NCBI GenBank assembly: GCA_002403995.1
Contig: DHIV01000074.1
Location: 1-30,092 of the forward strand
Source: Gallionella sp. UBA4737
GTDB taxonomy: Bacteria > Pseudomonadota > Gammaproteobacteria > Burkholderiales > Gallionellaceae
Reading direction: 5' to 3'
Length of the DNA: 30,092 nucleotides
The notes beneath the pieces are model-generated. The model worked only from the letters and a program-made list of their open reading frames with translations, did not search any database and was not told the DNA's origin. This document shows, one piece after another, positions 1 to 7,374 of this stretch. The first letter of the stretch is position 1; the number at the start of each line of letters is the position of its first letter. A program made the position numbers and the translations under genes.

Positions 1-402
1 AATCGCCTGATGAACGAGATCAACGTCGTGCCGTATATAGACGTGATGCTGGTGCTGCTGGTGATCTTCATGGTGACCGCGCCGCTGATGAATCCCGGCC
101 AGATCGATTTGCCCAGCGTGGCCAAGTCGCTTGCGCCACCGCTCGCCCCGCTGGAAGTCATCATCAAAAAAGATACCACACTGGCGTTGCGCGATCACTC
201 CACTGGCGGCGGCGAGGAAAGCAGGGTGACGCGCGATGAACTGATCGCAATATTGAAAGCCAGACAGGGAAAACAAGCACAGCAGGCGGTGGTGATTTCC
301 GCGGATAGGAACGTGCGCTATGAAGAAGTCATTAATGTGATGGACGTTCTGCAACAGCAACATATCCAGAAAGTCGGTTTGTTGACACAGTCCAGGAAAT
401 GA
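1..402 (+). CDS. tolR: TolR, Tol-Pal inner-membrane proton-channel subunit (5' end outside window)
   Basis: TolR sits in the inner membrane with TolQ and uses proton flow to energise TolA in the Tol-Pal division complex. The frame is open from base 1, so the first codons are missing; the ATG at 10 is internal, because family members carry a short basic N-terminus before the EINVVPYIDVMLVLLVIFM stretch. That stretch is the single membrane helix and contains the conserved channel Asp (in PYID). The rest is a periplasmic domain of about 100 residues ending in KVGLLTQ, typical of ExbD/TolR. The stop overlaps the tolA start (ATGA). TolR is preferred over ExbD because tolA, tolB, pal and cpoB follow directly. 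Confidence 0.95.
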   Translation, partial: NRLMNEINVVPYIDVMLVLLVIFMVTAPLMNPGQIDLPSVAKSLAPPLAPLEVIIKKDTTLALRDHSTGGGEESRVTRDELIAILKARQGKQAQQAVVISADRNVRYEEVINVMDVLQQQHIQKVGLLTQSRK

Positions 403-1145
403 GCGCAACGGTTTATTACGAACCCAACAGGCTGCCCGCAGGCATTCTCGCTCTGGTGGTGCACTGCGTGTTCTTCGCGCTGCTGTATTTTGGCTTTAAT
501 TGGAACAGGCAGGCCCTTTCAAATCCGACGATGAGTGTGGAGCTGTGGTCGAATTTGCCGGAGGAGGTCGTCGCGCCACCTGTCAATCCCAAGGTTGATG
601 AGGTTGTGCAGCCACCGCCACAGGCAAAGATAGTCGAGCCTGATATTGTGATACCGGAGAAAAAGAAAGTCGCGGTCAAGCCGGTCGAGGCCAAGCCGGA
701 GAAAGTGAAACCGGTTCCGAAAGCCGCCAAACCCAAATCTGACACACCCAAACCGGTTGAACAGAATCCGGAAGTTCGCCGCCTCGCCGATGAACAGGCT
801 GCGCGCGATCAGGCCGAGCGGATCAGGCAAGATGAGCAAGCCGCGGCGATTGGCAAAGTGGTGGATGAATACCGGGCGAAAATCGAGGCCAAGATACGCC
901 GCAATGTCGTGGAGCCACCAGGTGTGGCAAAAGATGCGCGCGCTGAATTTTTGGTGACGCTGTTGCCGGGCGGCGCGGTGCTGAAGGCGGAGTTGAAAAA
1001 ATCCAGCGGCAACGCTGCGTATGACAATGCGGTGGAGCGCGCGATCCTGAAATCCGATCCGTTGCCGTTGCCGCCAGATGTGCAGTTGTTCAATCGTTTT
1101 CGTGAATTGGATTTGGTCTTTAAACCAGAAAAACTTGCTGAATAG
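399..1145 (+). CDS. tolA: TolA, periplasm-spanning Tol-Pal protein
   Basis: TolA links the TolQR motor in the inner membrane to TolB/Pal at the outer membrane. The 248-residue product has one N-terminal membrane helix (about residues 14-34), then a Lys/Pro/Val-rich stretch (about 60-120) and a charged Ala/Glu/Arg helix (about 125-170). It ends in a TolA/TonB-like C-terminal domain with the usual LLPGG and AYDNAVERAI segments. The helical middle is much shorter than in enteric TolA (about 420 residues), as is common in betaproteobacteria. The start overlaps the tolR stop by four bases, which suggests coupled translation, and tolB follows after 11 bases. Confidence 0.93.
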   Translation: MSATVYYEPNRLPAGILALVVHCVFFALLYFGFNWNRQALSNPTMSVELWSNLPEEVVAPPVNPKVDEVVQPPPQAKIVEPDIVIPEKKKVAVKPVEAKPEKVKPVPKAAKPKSDTPKPVEQNPEVRRLADEQAARDQAERIRQDEQAAAIGKVVDEYRAKIEAKIRRNVVEPPGVAKDARAEFLVTLLPGGAVLKAELKKSSGNAAYDNAVERAILKSDPLPLPPDVQLFNRFRELDLVFKPEKLAE

Positions 1146-1156
1146 GGAAGATATTT

Positions 1157-2422
1157 ATGGTGTTACTGCGGTGCATGTTGGGATTGCTGTTGTTGGCACA
1201 GGTGTCGGTCGCAAGCGCCGCATTGACTATAGAGATCATCGGCGCGGGCGAGCACCAGATCCCGGTCGCAATCGTTCCGTTTGGCGGGGATTCCAAGCTT
1301 GCGCAAACCATCAACTCGGTTGTGACGGGCGATTTGCAGCGCAGCGGGTTGTTCCGGCTGGTTGATCCTGCCGGAAAATCGCCGCACGAATTGGCCGAGG
1401 TCGGTTATCCGGATTGGCAGGCACGCGGCGCTGACGCATTGGTGATAGGCAACGTCGCTATGCAGGCCAACGGCCGCATCGAAGCGCGTTTTCGCCTGCT
1501 GGATGTGGTCAGGCAGACTGAGCTGCTCGGTCAGTCTGTCTCGGCAAATGATGGTCAGGTGCGTGCTGTCGGGCATCGTGTCGCAGATCTGATCTATGAG
1601 AAATTGACCGGTGACAAGGGCGTGTTCAGCACGCGCATCGCTTATGTAAACAAGCAAGGAAAGAGGTTCAGCCTGATAGTGGCGGACAGCGACGGCTACA
1701 ACGAACAGGTCGTGCTGGCACAGAACGAACCGATCATGTCACCGGCATGGTCGCCGGACGGCAGCCATCTCGTCTATGTGAGCTTTGAAACGGGGCATGC
1801 AACCGTCTATGTGCAATCGCTGTATACCAATCAGCGCATCGTGCTGGCCGATTTCCGCGGCAGCAATAGTGCACCGGCCTGGTCGCCGGACGGCAAGCAA
1901 ATGGCTATCGTGTTGACACGCGACGGCAGCTCGGAAATCTACCTGATAAAGCCGGACGGAAGCGGTATTCACCGCCTCACTTTCAATGGCTCGATTTCAA
2001 CAGAGCCGATTTTTTCACCTGATGGCCAGACTCTGCTGTTCACCTCGGATCAAGGCGGTAGTCCGCAGATATACAGCATGCCGGTGGCAGGCGGTTCCCA
2101 GCAGCGCATGACGTTTGGCGAGGGCAACAATTTTTCGCCGCGTTATAGCCCCGATGGCAAAGGCTTTGTCTACACGCATTTCAGCAACGGCAAGTTTTAT
2201 ATCTCCACACAGGATTTTCAGACAGGGCAGGTGGAAATCCTCACCGCTGGCGGATGGGAGAAAAAACCCAGTTTTGCACCCAACGGGAAACTTATCCTGT
2301 TTGCCAGCGAGGCGCGAGGTCGTGGTATATTAGCAACCGTATCGAGCGATGGTCGTGTGCAACAGCATATGTTCACAGATAGCGGCGATGCCCGTGAACC
2401 GGTGTGGGGTCCACATCAATGA
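1157..2422 (+). CDS. tolB: TolB, periplasmic beta-propeller of the Tol-Pal system
   Basis: TolB is a periplasmic protein that binds Pal and hands over to TolA. The 421-residue product begins with a signal peptide (hydrophobic core LGLLLLAQVSVA, probable cut after ASA near residue 22). An N-terminal alpha/beta domain includes IPVAIVPF. The C-terminal half carries five WD40-like PD40 repeats seen as SPAWSPDG, APAWSPDG, EPIFSPDG, SPRYSPDG and KPSFAPNG. The ATG at 1157 is preceded by GGGAAG at good distance, which supports this start. Length and order (tolA-tolB-pal) match the family. Confidence 0.96.
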   Translation: MVLLRCMLGLLLLAQVSVASAALTIEIIGAGEHQIPVAIVPFGGDSKLAQTINSVVTGDLQRSGLFRLVDPAGKSPHELAEVGYPDWQARGADALVIGNVAMQANGRIEARFRLLDVVRQTELLGQSVSANDGQVRAVGHRVADLIYEKLTGDKGVFSTRIAYVNKQGKRFSLIVADSDGYNEQVVLAQNEPIMSPAWSPDGSHLVYVSFETGHATVYVQSLYTNQRIVLADFRGSNSAPAWSPDGKQMAIVLTRDGSSEIYLIKPDGSGIHRLTFNGSISTEPIFSPDGQTLLFTSDQGGSPQIYSMPVAGGSQQRMTFGEGNNFSPRYSPDGKGFVYTHFSNGKFYISTQDFQTGQVEILTAGGWEKKPSFAPNGKLILFASEARGRGILATVSSDGRVQQHMFTDSGDAREPVWGPHQ

Positions 2423-2447
2423 TTAACCTAAACAAAGGAGTAGCACC

Positions 2448-2951
2448 ATGAAGAAACTCTTTATCAGTATTGTGTTGGTGAATTTGCTGGTTGCATGTGC
2501 TAGCGAGCAACCAAAGGAACCAGAAGCTGCCGCACCTGCTCCTGCTCCGGTAGTGGAAGCGCCTGCACCCGCACCCGCGCCTGTAGTTGAGGTTGATCCC
2601 TTGAATGACCCTGCCAATATTTTGGCTAATCGTAGCGTCTATTTCCCGTTTGATATCTCTGCAGTGCAGGCCGCCGATAAACCGGTCGTGGAAGCGCATG
2701 CAAAATACTTGAGCGAGCACCCGGATCGCAAAGTTCGCGTGGAAGGCAATTGCGATGAACGCGGCAGCAAAGAGTACAACCTTGCTCTCGGCCAGCGCCG
2801 TGCAGACAGCGTGAAGCAGATGCTGATGTTGGGCGGCGCGAAAGCCAGCCAAATCGAAACCGTCAGCTATGGCGAAGAGAAGCCGCGCTGCACCGATCAC
2901 AACGAGGCTTGCTGGAAGCAAAATCGCCGGAGCGATATAAAGTACCAATAA
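2448..2951 (+). CDS. pal: Pal, peptidoglycan-associated outer-membrane lipoprotein
   Basis: Pal anchors the outer membrane to peptidoglycan and is the partner of TolB. The 167-residue product has a lipoprotein signal peptide with lipobox LVAC (acylated Cys at residue 17), then an Ala/Pro/Val-rich linker (about residues 25-50). It ends in an OmpA-like domain with VYFPFD and the peptidoglycan-binding region GNCDERGSKEYNLALGQRRA. A strong AAAGGAG lies eight bases before the ATG. It lies 25 bases behind tolB and 18 bases before cpoB in the same operon. Confidence 0.96.
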   Translation: MKKLFISIVLVNLLVACASEQPKEPEAAAPAPAPVVEAPAPAPAPVVEVDPLNDPANILANRSVYFPFDISAVQAADKPVVEAHAKYLSEHPDRKVRVEGNCDERGSKEYNLALGQRRADSVKQMLMLGGAKASQIETVSYGEEKPRCTDHNEACWKQNRRSDIKYQ

Positions 2952-2969
2952 AATACTGAAGCAGTAACC

Positions 2970-3746
2970 ATGCTGAAGCAACGCGCGCTCTTATTGCTGT
3001 GTCTGTGTTTCGTCATCCCTGCACAAGCAGGATTGCTGAACGACGACGAGGCACGAAAACAAATCCAGCAACTTGAGACGCGCGTGCTGAAGCTGGAAGA
3101 CGCCATCAAGCAGCAAACCAGGTCCATGCTGGATCTGCAAAGCCGGATCGACGCTCTTAATACCGAAATCCGCAATCTGCGCGGACAGGGCGAAGAGGCA
3201 ACGCATGGCCTGCAGGATGCCGAAAAGCGCCAAAAAGATTTTTACGTGGATTTGGATACGCGCTTGCGTCATTTCGAATCCGCTGAAGAAGCTGCTAAAG
3301 AAGCTGCAGCTAAAGAAGCTGCAGCCGCCAAGGCACCTGTAGCACCTGTTTCAACCGATCCAGCCGATCCGGTTCCGGAGGACCGGGCATTTGAGACTGG
3401 CTATAGCTTGTTCAAGGCCGGCAACTATGAGAATGCGGTCAAGGCATTCCAGGACTTCGTCAAAAAATTTCCTGATTCGGCGCGTGTTCCCGATGCGAAT
3501 TATTGGCTGGGCAACGCCCAGCTTGCGATGAAGGATTACAGGAACGCGTTGGATACCTATCAGGGAATGCTCAAGGATTTTCCCGAAACACCCAAAGCCG
3601 CCGATGTGATGTATGGGATCGCACGCTGCCAGTATGGGTTGAAGCGGCCTGTTGACGCGCGCAAAACGCTCAAAAAACTCGTCACCAAATATCCCGCCAG
3701 CGAAGCCGCCGCCAAAGCCAAGAAGCTGCTCGCTGCCGCCAAGTAG
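2970..3746 (+). CDS. cpoB: CpoB (YbgF), Tol-Pal coordinator of periplasmic cell-wall synthesis
   Basis: CpoB is a periplasmic trimeric protein that links Tol-Pal function with PBP1B-dependent peptidoglycan synthesis in E. coli. The 258-residue product has a signal peptide (LLLLCLCFVIPAQA, cut near residue 20), then a coiled coil (about residues 25-105, QQLETRVLKLED heptads) that serves trimerisation. After an Ala/Lys-rich linker come three tetratricopeptide repeats starting at about residue 140 (FETGYSLFKAGNYENAVKAF and two more). The Ala-Lys linker contains a short repeated GAAGCTGCWGCTAAA DNA motif at 3289-3325. It closes the tol-pal gene set; only five bases separate its stop from the queE ATG. 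Confidence 0.93.
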   Translation: MLKQRALLLLCLCFVIPAQAGLLNDDEARKQIQQLETRVLKLEDAIKQQTRSMLDLQSRIDALNTEIRNLRGQGEEATHGLQDAEKRQKDFYVDLDTRLRHFESAEEAAKEAAAKEAAAAKAPVAPVSTDPADPVPEDRAFETGYSLFKAGNYENAVKAFQDFVKKFPDSARVPDANYWLGNAQLAMKDYRNALDTYQGMLKDFPETPKAADVMYGIARCQYGLKRPVDARKTLKKLVTKYPASEAAAKAKKLLAAAK

Positions 3747-3750
3747 CGTA

Positions 3751-4569
3751 ATGTCTAACGTGGATACAGATGCGCCACTGCCGCTCCGACACGGTGGGGT
3801 GGAACCCTCAGGTGCGGGAGGAGCGGCATCGCAGTTGCTCCCGCAAACGGCTGGCTACGCCATAACCAGCGACTTGGCGAGTGTTGGTGACTCGCCTAGT
3901 CGAATGGCTAGTAGTTCTACCAGTAACGTGTCGCAACTGCGCATAACCGAGATTTTCTATTCCCTGCAAGGCGAAACCAGCCGCGTAGGCCTGCCCACGG
4001 TATTCATACGCCTGACCGGTTGTCCGATGCGCTGTACTTACTGCGACACGGCTTACGCTTTTACGGGGGGGCAAAACATGAGTCTGGCGAACATTCTCCA
4101 GCAGGTTGCCGAATACGCTCCGCGCTATGTGACGGTCACCGGCGGTGAGCCGCTGGCGCAAAAAAATTGCCTGTCTCTGCTGCGTGCTTTGTGTGATGCC
4201 GGGTATCAAGTGTCTTTGGAAACCGGCGGGGCACTTGATATCAGTGAAGTGGATGCGCGCGTGATGCGTGTGCTGGACATCAAAACCCCCGCGTCCGGCG
4301 AATCGGCAAAGAATCTTTGGGAAAATCTGGCGCTGTTGACCCGGCATGACGAAATAAAATTCGTTCTGTGCGATGTAAACGATTACCAATGGGCAAGGCA
4401 AATCCTGCAACAACATCATCTGGCCGAGAAATGCGCGGTACTATTTTCACCGGCGCACGGCACGCTGGATGCCACGCAACTGGCTGACTGGATATTGCGG
4501 GATCACCTTCCGGTCAGGATGCAAGTACAACTGCACAAGCTGTTGTGGAATAACGAGCCGGGACATTGA
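3751..4569 (+). CDS. queE: QueE, 7-carboxy-7-deazaguanine synthase (radical SAM) with an in-frame insertion
   Basis: QueE converts 6-carboxytetrahydropterin to 7-carboxy-7-deazaguanine in queuosine synthesis. The core starts at [13 protein letters not shown] (near 3937) and carries the radical SAM motif CxxxCxxC (CPMRCTYCD) and the SAM-binding VTGGEPL. The C-terminus ([12 protein letters not shown]) is typical. Family members begin only a few residues before LRITEIF, but here about 56 extra codons (3763-3930) lie between the ATG at 3751 and the core. Removing one copy of the flanking duplication plus the insert would give [14 protein letters not shown], a normal QueE start. The GTG at 3928 and ATG at 3904 are alternative starts without a visible ribosome-binding site. 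The enzyme core looks intact. queC follows directly. Confidence 0.9.
   Translation: MSNVDTDAPLPLRHGGVEPSGAGGAASQLLPQTAGYAITSDLASVGDSPSRMASSSTSNVSQLRITEIFYSLQGETSRVGLPTVFIRLTGCPMRCTYCDTAYAFTGGQNMSLANILQQVAEYAPRYVTVTGGEPLAQKNCLSLLRALCDAGYQVSLETGGALDISEVDARVMRVLDIKTPASGESAKNLWENLALLTRHDEIKFVLCDVNDYQWARQILQQHHLAEKCAVLFSPAHGTLDATQLADWILRDHLPVRMQVQLHKLLWNNEPGH
3756..3930. repeat. Candidate small palindromic insertion element inside the 5' end of queE
   Basis: The 7-mer TAACGTG occurs at 3756-3762 and again at 3924-3930, exactly 168 bp (56 codons) apart. The 161 bp between are rich in inverted repeats. TGCCGCTCC (3779-3787) pairs with GGAGCGGCA (3820-3828). GCGGGAG pairs with CTCCCGC around 3814-3844. 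A 13-bp arm with one mismatch, CGACTTGGCGAGT (3870-3882), pairs with ACTCGCCTAGTCG (3890-3902). The encoded residues (Gly/Ala/Ser/Pro-rich) resemble no part of QueE. The picture is that of a short mobile or MITE-like palindromic unit with a target-site duplication that kept the frame open. No clear terminal inverted repeat or transposase was seen, and no second copy in this window. Confidence 0.55.
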
Positions 4570-4571
4570 AA

Positions 4572-5246
4572 ATGAAAAAAGCCGTGGTGCTTTTATCCGG
4601 CGGGATGGATTCTGCAACCGTGCTGGCGATGGCGCGCGCACAGGGATATGCATGCTACGCATTGAGCGTGGATTATGGGCAACGACATTACGCCGAACTG
4701 GCTGCTGCGCAGCGCGTGGCCCAAACACTGGGCGCACATGAACACAGAGTGGTGAAGATCGATCTCACCGGCTTCGGTGGTTCTTCGCTGACGGACAACA
4801 AGATCGCGGTGTCGCAACAACCTACCGAGGGCATACCGCTGACCTATGTCCCCGCCCGCAACACCATCATGTTGTCACTGGCCCTGGCTTGGGCCGAGGT
4901 GTTGCAGGCACAGGACATATTCATCGGCGTGAACGCGGTCGATTATTCCGGTTATCCCGATTGCCGTCCCGCCTATATCGAAGCTTTCGAACGCATGGCA
5001 AATCTCGCCACCAAGGCGGCAGTGGAAGGGCATCCGCTTACTGTGCATGCGCCGCTATTGCGTTTGTCCAAGGCGGAGATCATCCATCATGGTCATGCAC
5101 TGGGCGTGGATTTTGCACAGACAGTTTCATGCTATCAAGCAGACGAATCAGGGCGCGCCTGTGGTTTATGCGATGCTTGCCGCTTGCGCCGCGCCGGATT
5201 TTTCGCTGCCGGTATGGATGACCCGACAATCTATCGCATAACATAG
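4572..5246 (+). CDS. queC: QueC, 7-cyano-7-deazaguanine (preQ0) synthase
   Basis: QueC uses ATP and ammonia to turn 7-carboxy-7-deazaguanine, the QueE product, into preQ0. The product (224 residues from the ATG at 4572) has the PP-loop ATPase motif [10 protein letters not shown] near the N-terminus and [11 protein letters not shown] after it. [12 protein letters not shown] and [10 protein letters not shown] lie in the middle, and a zinc-binding cysteine cluster ([20 protein letters not shown]) at the C-terminus. A TTG at 4566 in the same frame is possible but less likely. The start is two bases behind the queE stop, so the two genes form one unit. Confidence 0.96.
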   Translation: MKKAVVLLSGGMDSATVLAMARAQGYACYALSVDYGQRHYAELAAAQRVAQTLGAHEHRVVKIDLTGFGGSSLTDNKIAVSQQPTEGIPLTYVPARNTIMLSLALAWAEVLQAQDIFIGVNAVDYSGYPDCRPAYIEAFERMANLATKAAVEGHPLTVHAPLLRLSKAEIIHHGHALGVDFAQTVSCYQADESGRACGLCDACRLRRAGFFAAGMDDPTIYRIT

Positions 5247-5276
5247 TCGAGCAAACTTGATGCAAGGTATTTTGCG

Positions 5277-5304
5277 TTGACAGGGTGGGCTATATCCGTA
5301 TAAT
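5277..5304 (+). promoter_or_regulatory. Consensus sigma70 promoter for the tRNA pair
   Basis: TTGACA at 5277-5282 and TATAAT at 5299-5304 are both perfect consensus hexamers, with a 16-bp spacer. The first base of the tRNA-Lys gene is 17 bp behind the -10 box, so the leader is short, as expected for stable RNA genes. Confidence 0.85.
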
Positions 5305-5321
5305 TCGCGCTCCTTTGCGCA

Positions 5322-5397
5322 GGGTCGTTAGCTCAGCCGGTAGAGCAGCGGACTTTTAATCCGTTGGTCGCGTGTTCGAATCACGCACGACCCACCA
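5322..5397 (+). tRNA. tRNA-Lys (anticodon TTT)
   Basis: A 76-base cloverleaf can be drawn. The acceptor GGGTCGT (5322-5328) pairs with ACGACCC (5387-5393), followed by an encoded ACCA. The D arm holds AGCTCAGCCGGTAGAGC. The anticodon stem is GCGGA/TCCGT with loop CTTTTAA, giving anticodon TTT. The T arm is GCGTG-TTCGAAT-CACGC. Confidence 0.96.
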
Positions 5398-5432
5398 GTT
5401 TGCAAATGAGTCCGTGTTTTTCCCGGTTTTAT

Positions 5433-5508
5433 GCCGCTTTAGCTCAGTTGGTAGAGCAACCGCCTTGTAAGCGGTAGGTCGTCAGTTCGAATCCGACAAG
5501 CGGCACCA
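5433..5508 (+). tRNA. tRNA-Thr (anticodon TGT)
   Basis: A 76-base cloverleaf can be drawn. The acceptor GCCGCTT (5433-5439) pairs with AAGCGGC (5498-5504), then an encoded ACCA. The anticodon stem ACCGC/GCGGT encloses CTTGTAA, giving anticodon TGT. The T arm is GTCAG-TTCGAAT-CCGAC, in which the stem closes with one mismatch. It lies 35 bp behind tRNA-Lys, probably in the same transcript. The accessory patch begins right behind its 3' end. Confidence 0.95.
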
Positions 5509-5562
5509 GTATCCATAAGGCTTGCAGCGATGTAGGTCTTTTTAATTCCAGCGAATATTTTT

Positions 5563-5584
5563 CCATGTAATGGCCATGTAACGG
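5563..5584. repeat. Two abutting 11-bp direct repeats, CCATGTAAYGG
   Basis: CCATGTAATGG (5563-5573) is followed without gap by CCATGTAACGG (5574-5584). The 11-bp period is about one helical turn. It lies 55 bp behind the 3' end of tRNA-Thr, so arm-type binding sites of a lost tyrosine integrase are a possible reading, but no integrase gene is present. Confidence 0.45.
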
Positions 5585-5776
5585 ACAGTGCTGAATGCTG
5601 AGACGAGCGGGCGTGCGATGTGTCAGAGCGATACTGTGGGCAAGTCTAAGCCAGCGCAGCCAAGCTCTGTCGAGCAGGTTATCGATGAGTCGGTAATGGG
5701 CGAGTATCACCGACAAGATTCGGACGCGCCAAATCGTGTTTAGGCGATTCGGATTTACCGTGTATCGATGGACAAA

Positions 5777-5805
5777 TATAAACCCGCCACCAGGACGGGT
5801 TTATA
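5777..5805 (-). terminator. Hairpin terminator behind the minus-strand small genes
   Basis: TATAAACCCG (5777-5786) and CGGGTTTATA (5796-5805) form a perfect 10-bp stem with a 9-base loop. Read on the minus strand it lies 22 bases behind the stop of the gene ending at 5827 and is followed by ATTTGT, a short T-rich tail. It may also stop readthrough from the tRNA side. Confidence 0.55.
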
Positions 5806-5826
5806 ATCGCGGTCATGCAGCAGCAC

Positions 5827-6222
5827 CTACCTGATGCCACACGCGTATTTCAATAGATGTTCGCCTGTACTGTCAGGTTCGATTGGGTCCCACCTGTTAT
5901 TGTTAGAAAAGGAATTGGAATAAACTGATTCACCTTCGCCCATATTTCCAGAGTGGTAAGAAAAATAAAGGCTTCGCATTTGCTTTTCCTTGCAGTCGAA
6001 TTCATCTTGTTCGTCTACAGACAAATACGTCTTCCCTCCTGCCCCGCGGTGAGCTATGTAGTAATTATGCAGAATCCACATTCTTACTATGTTGTCTTCC
6101 TTTTGAATGTTGGATGAGTCTATGTAGATAGCTGCCCCGCCATAGCCACCAATTTGTACCCACTCCGCCATCGCGTTACTGCTCACAATAGCCAGTAGCA
6201 ACATCAAAATAATCTTACGCAT
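5827..6222 (-). CDS. Small secreted protein, surface-adhesin E-like
   Basis: The 131-residue product has a clear signal peptide (MRKIILMLLLAIVSSNAMA, cut near residue 19). The mature part starts WVQIGGYGGAAIYIDSSNI and continues with a VRMWILHNY segment. Two cysteines (DCKEKQ and near the C-terminal YACGIR) could form a disulfide, and a WDPIEPDS stretch lies near the end. This order (YID..SI, W, D-C, W..I.P.S, C) resembles the surface-adhesin protein E domain family found in many small proteobacterial secreted proteins; that assignment is from memory of the pattern. AGGGGG lies shortly before the ATG. It is nine bases behind the broken gene at 6232-6641 and probably shared a transcript with it. 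Confidence 0.75.
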   Translation of the reverse strand: MRKIILMLLLAIVSSNAMAEWVQIGGYGGAAIYIDSSNIQKEDNIVRMWILHNYYIAHRGAGGKTYLSVDEQDEFDCKEKQMRSLYFSYHSGNMGEGESVYSNSFSNNNRWDPIEPDSTGEHLLKYACGIR

Positions 6223-6231
6223 TGTAGCCCC

Positions 6232-6641
6232 CTATCGGTCGCTAATCTTCGTTGCGTCCCCCACGAATGAACCGACAACATCGGATATACCGGGAAGCAC
6301 ACCTACGCTGCCAATTCTGGACTTAGTGAAGAGGATTTTCCGATTTGCGCGGTCAATCTGATACACCTCAAACAATTCAAGACCTTCGTTCTGTACCCAG
6401 CCAGCGAGGGTAGATTTGCCAAGCTTCTTAAAAACAGTGTCGTCCCCAGACACTATTCCACCATCGCCGTCGAAACATAGAAATATAGGATTCGTAGTGA
6501 AGTCCTTCTTAAAATCGTAACTCTGTAAGGATTGGGCGGTATAACCCTTAAGGTTTGTCAAAGACCAGCATTCCTTTGCGGCTGCGAGTACGAAAACATG
6601 ATGCTTGCAGCCACTACAAAAGCAGAAACAAATTTACGCAT
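6232..6641 (-). pseudogene. Small exported protein of unknown function, split by a one-base shift
   Basis: From the ATG at 6641 (minus strand, good GGGGGAG before it) the frame encodes a signal peptide, MRKFVSAFVVAASIMF, and then runs into TGA after 27 codons. Another frame, open to 6232, continues exactly where the first leaves off (VLAAAKECWSLTNLKGYTAQ and on). One more T in the TTTT run (AAAA at 6593-6596 on the plus strand) would join them into a normal signal peptide, IMFFVLAAA followed by KECW, and a protein of about 136 residues. The mature part is rich in Asp, Lys and Gly, and I recognise no family. It is either a recent inactivation or a homopolymer sequencing error. Confidence 0.6.
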
Positions 6642-6676
6642 CGCTCCCCCATGAGTTGTGATTAGTTAATTTACAA

Positions 6677-6813
6677 CTATTTTGACATTTGTTCGGCTAT
6701 TACCAAAACTCCGATAGTAATAATGATGCAAGTCCACTTTATCCATTCTAGTTTCTCATCAATTTTTACTAGGGTTTCCAAATCCCCATGTCTACATCAT
6801 TATCACTCATCAT
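6677..6813 (-). pseudogene. Small single-helix membrane protein, split by a one-base shift
   Basis: On the minus strand an ATG at 6813 (or 6810) sits behind AGGGGGA and opens MMSDNDVDMG before a premature stop. In the neighbouring frame, DLETLVKIDEKLEWIKWT is followed by the hydrophobic helix CIIITIGVLVIA and EQMSK, with a stop at 6677. One more G in the GGGG run (CCCC at 6784-6787 on the plus strand) would restore a 45-residue protein with an acidic amphipathic N-terminus and one membrane helix. I know no family for it. It is the second homopolymer shift within 200 bp. Confidence 0.45.
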
Positions 6814-6868
6814 TCCCCCTAGGATTAAAGAAAAGGTCAGCGCAGAATGCCGCGCTTTCGACATTAGG

Positions 6869-6964
6869 TCAATTCCGAGATTTCAAGCTGCGCGATTTCG
6901 AATCAATTTTATCCTTCGCCTTCGCCTTCGCTCGAATGACCCATCCAGCTGCTGCACCAATCAA
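6869..6964 (-). CDS. Possible 31-residue membrane-anchored basic peptide
   Basis: A TTG at 6964 (minus strand) lies nine bases behind GGGGA and opens a 31-codon frame starting LIGAAAGWVIRAKAKAKDK. It has a short Gly/Ala hydrophobic start and a Lys/Arg/Ser-rich tail. It runs in the same direction as the three small genes downstream. The composition is protein-like but the frame is very short and the start is not ATG, so this is weak. It could also be the 3' remnant of a larger decayed gene. Confidence 0.2.
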   Translation of the reverse strand: MIGAAAGWVIRAKAKAKDKIDSKSRSLKSRN

Positions 6965-7158
6965 TTCTCAACATCCCCTTTGCGACTATTTATGACGGTC
7001 CGCTTTCGCAAATATCCCCGGTTCATTTATATAAAGTTGTATCAATAGTCCGAACACCTTTCGAACCGCCAAATATATCTTGATGCTTTGTGCGGTAACG
7101 CACGGAGATGATGGGTTGAAAGATACAGAATGCTCATCTGATGCCGTAAAGGGAATCG
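6965..7158. other. Non-coding stretch before the tandem peptide genes
   Basis: No supported gene is present. The notable element is a hairpin with a GTAA tetraloop, GTGCG-GTAA-CGCAC (7090-7103), followed by GGAGATGATGG. The segment is AT-richer than the housekeeping genes and probably holds the promoter or leader of the tandem peptide genes. No convincing -35/-10 pair was found. Confidence 0.4.
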
Positions 7159-7210
7159 AATTTTAATCAGGGGGGTTTCATCAGGTCGCCCTAACACCAA
7201 GGAGATCATC

Positions 7211-7267
7211 GTGGTTGAATTATTGCTAGTCATCATTATCGTTATCATCATACTCAGGTTAGTGTAG
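7211..7267 (+). CDS. 18-residue hydrophobic membrane peptide, copy 1
   Basis: A GTG at 7211, six bases behind AAGGAG (7199-7204), opens the peptide MVELLLVIIIVIIILRLV and stops at TAG. Apart from Glu at position 3 and Arg at position 16 every residue is Val, Ile or Leu, enough for one short membrane helix. Size and composition resemble type I toxin peptides such as the Ibs family of E. coli (18-19 residues), though I see no sequence relation beyond hydrophobicity. The second copy at 7375 keeps length, hydrophobic pattern and the basic residue near the C-terminus. It was found by eye because it is below normal ORF cut-offs. The function is unknown. Confidence 0.6.
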   Translation: MVELLLVIIIVIIILRLV

Positions 7268-7374
7268 CGTACGGCGACTATGGCTTGAGCAGTACTGGCT
7301 TCATTGCTGATGAAGTGAAGCAAATTTTAACCAGGAGACTTGCATCAGGTCGCCCTAATAATAAGGAGGTCATC

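Larger units (their letters stand above)
5509..5826. other. Gene-poor junction behind tRNA-Thr
   Basis: No convincing gene lies here; the open frames on the minus strand are antisense to the tRNA and look like chance. Visible structure is limited to the tandem 11-bp repeats at 5563-5584, a hairpin GTCGGT/ACCGAC around 5690-5715, and the strong hairpin at 5777-5805. The position, directly at a tRNA 3' end, fits the edge of an old integrated element. I found no second copy of the tRNA 3' end that would mark the other edge within the window. Confidence 0.4.

Noticed and set aside
5444..5716. 90-codon minus-strand frame covering the tRNA-Thr 3' end
   Set aside because: Its C-terminal part is the translated complement of a tRNA, a common artefact.
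6723..7048. Two overlapping plus-strand open frames of 86-90 codons
   Set aside because: Ser/His/Arg/Phe-rich with no ribosome-binding site. They run antisense to better small frames on the minus strand.
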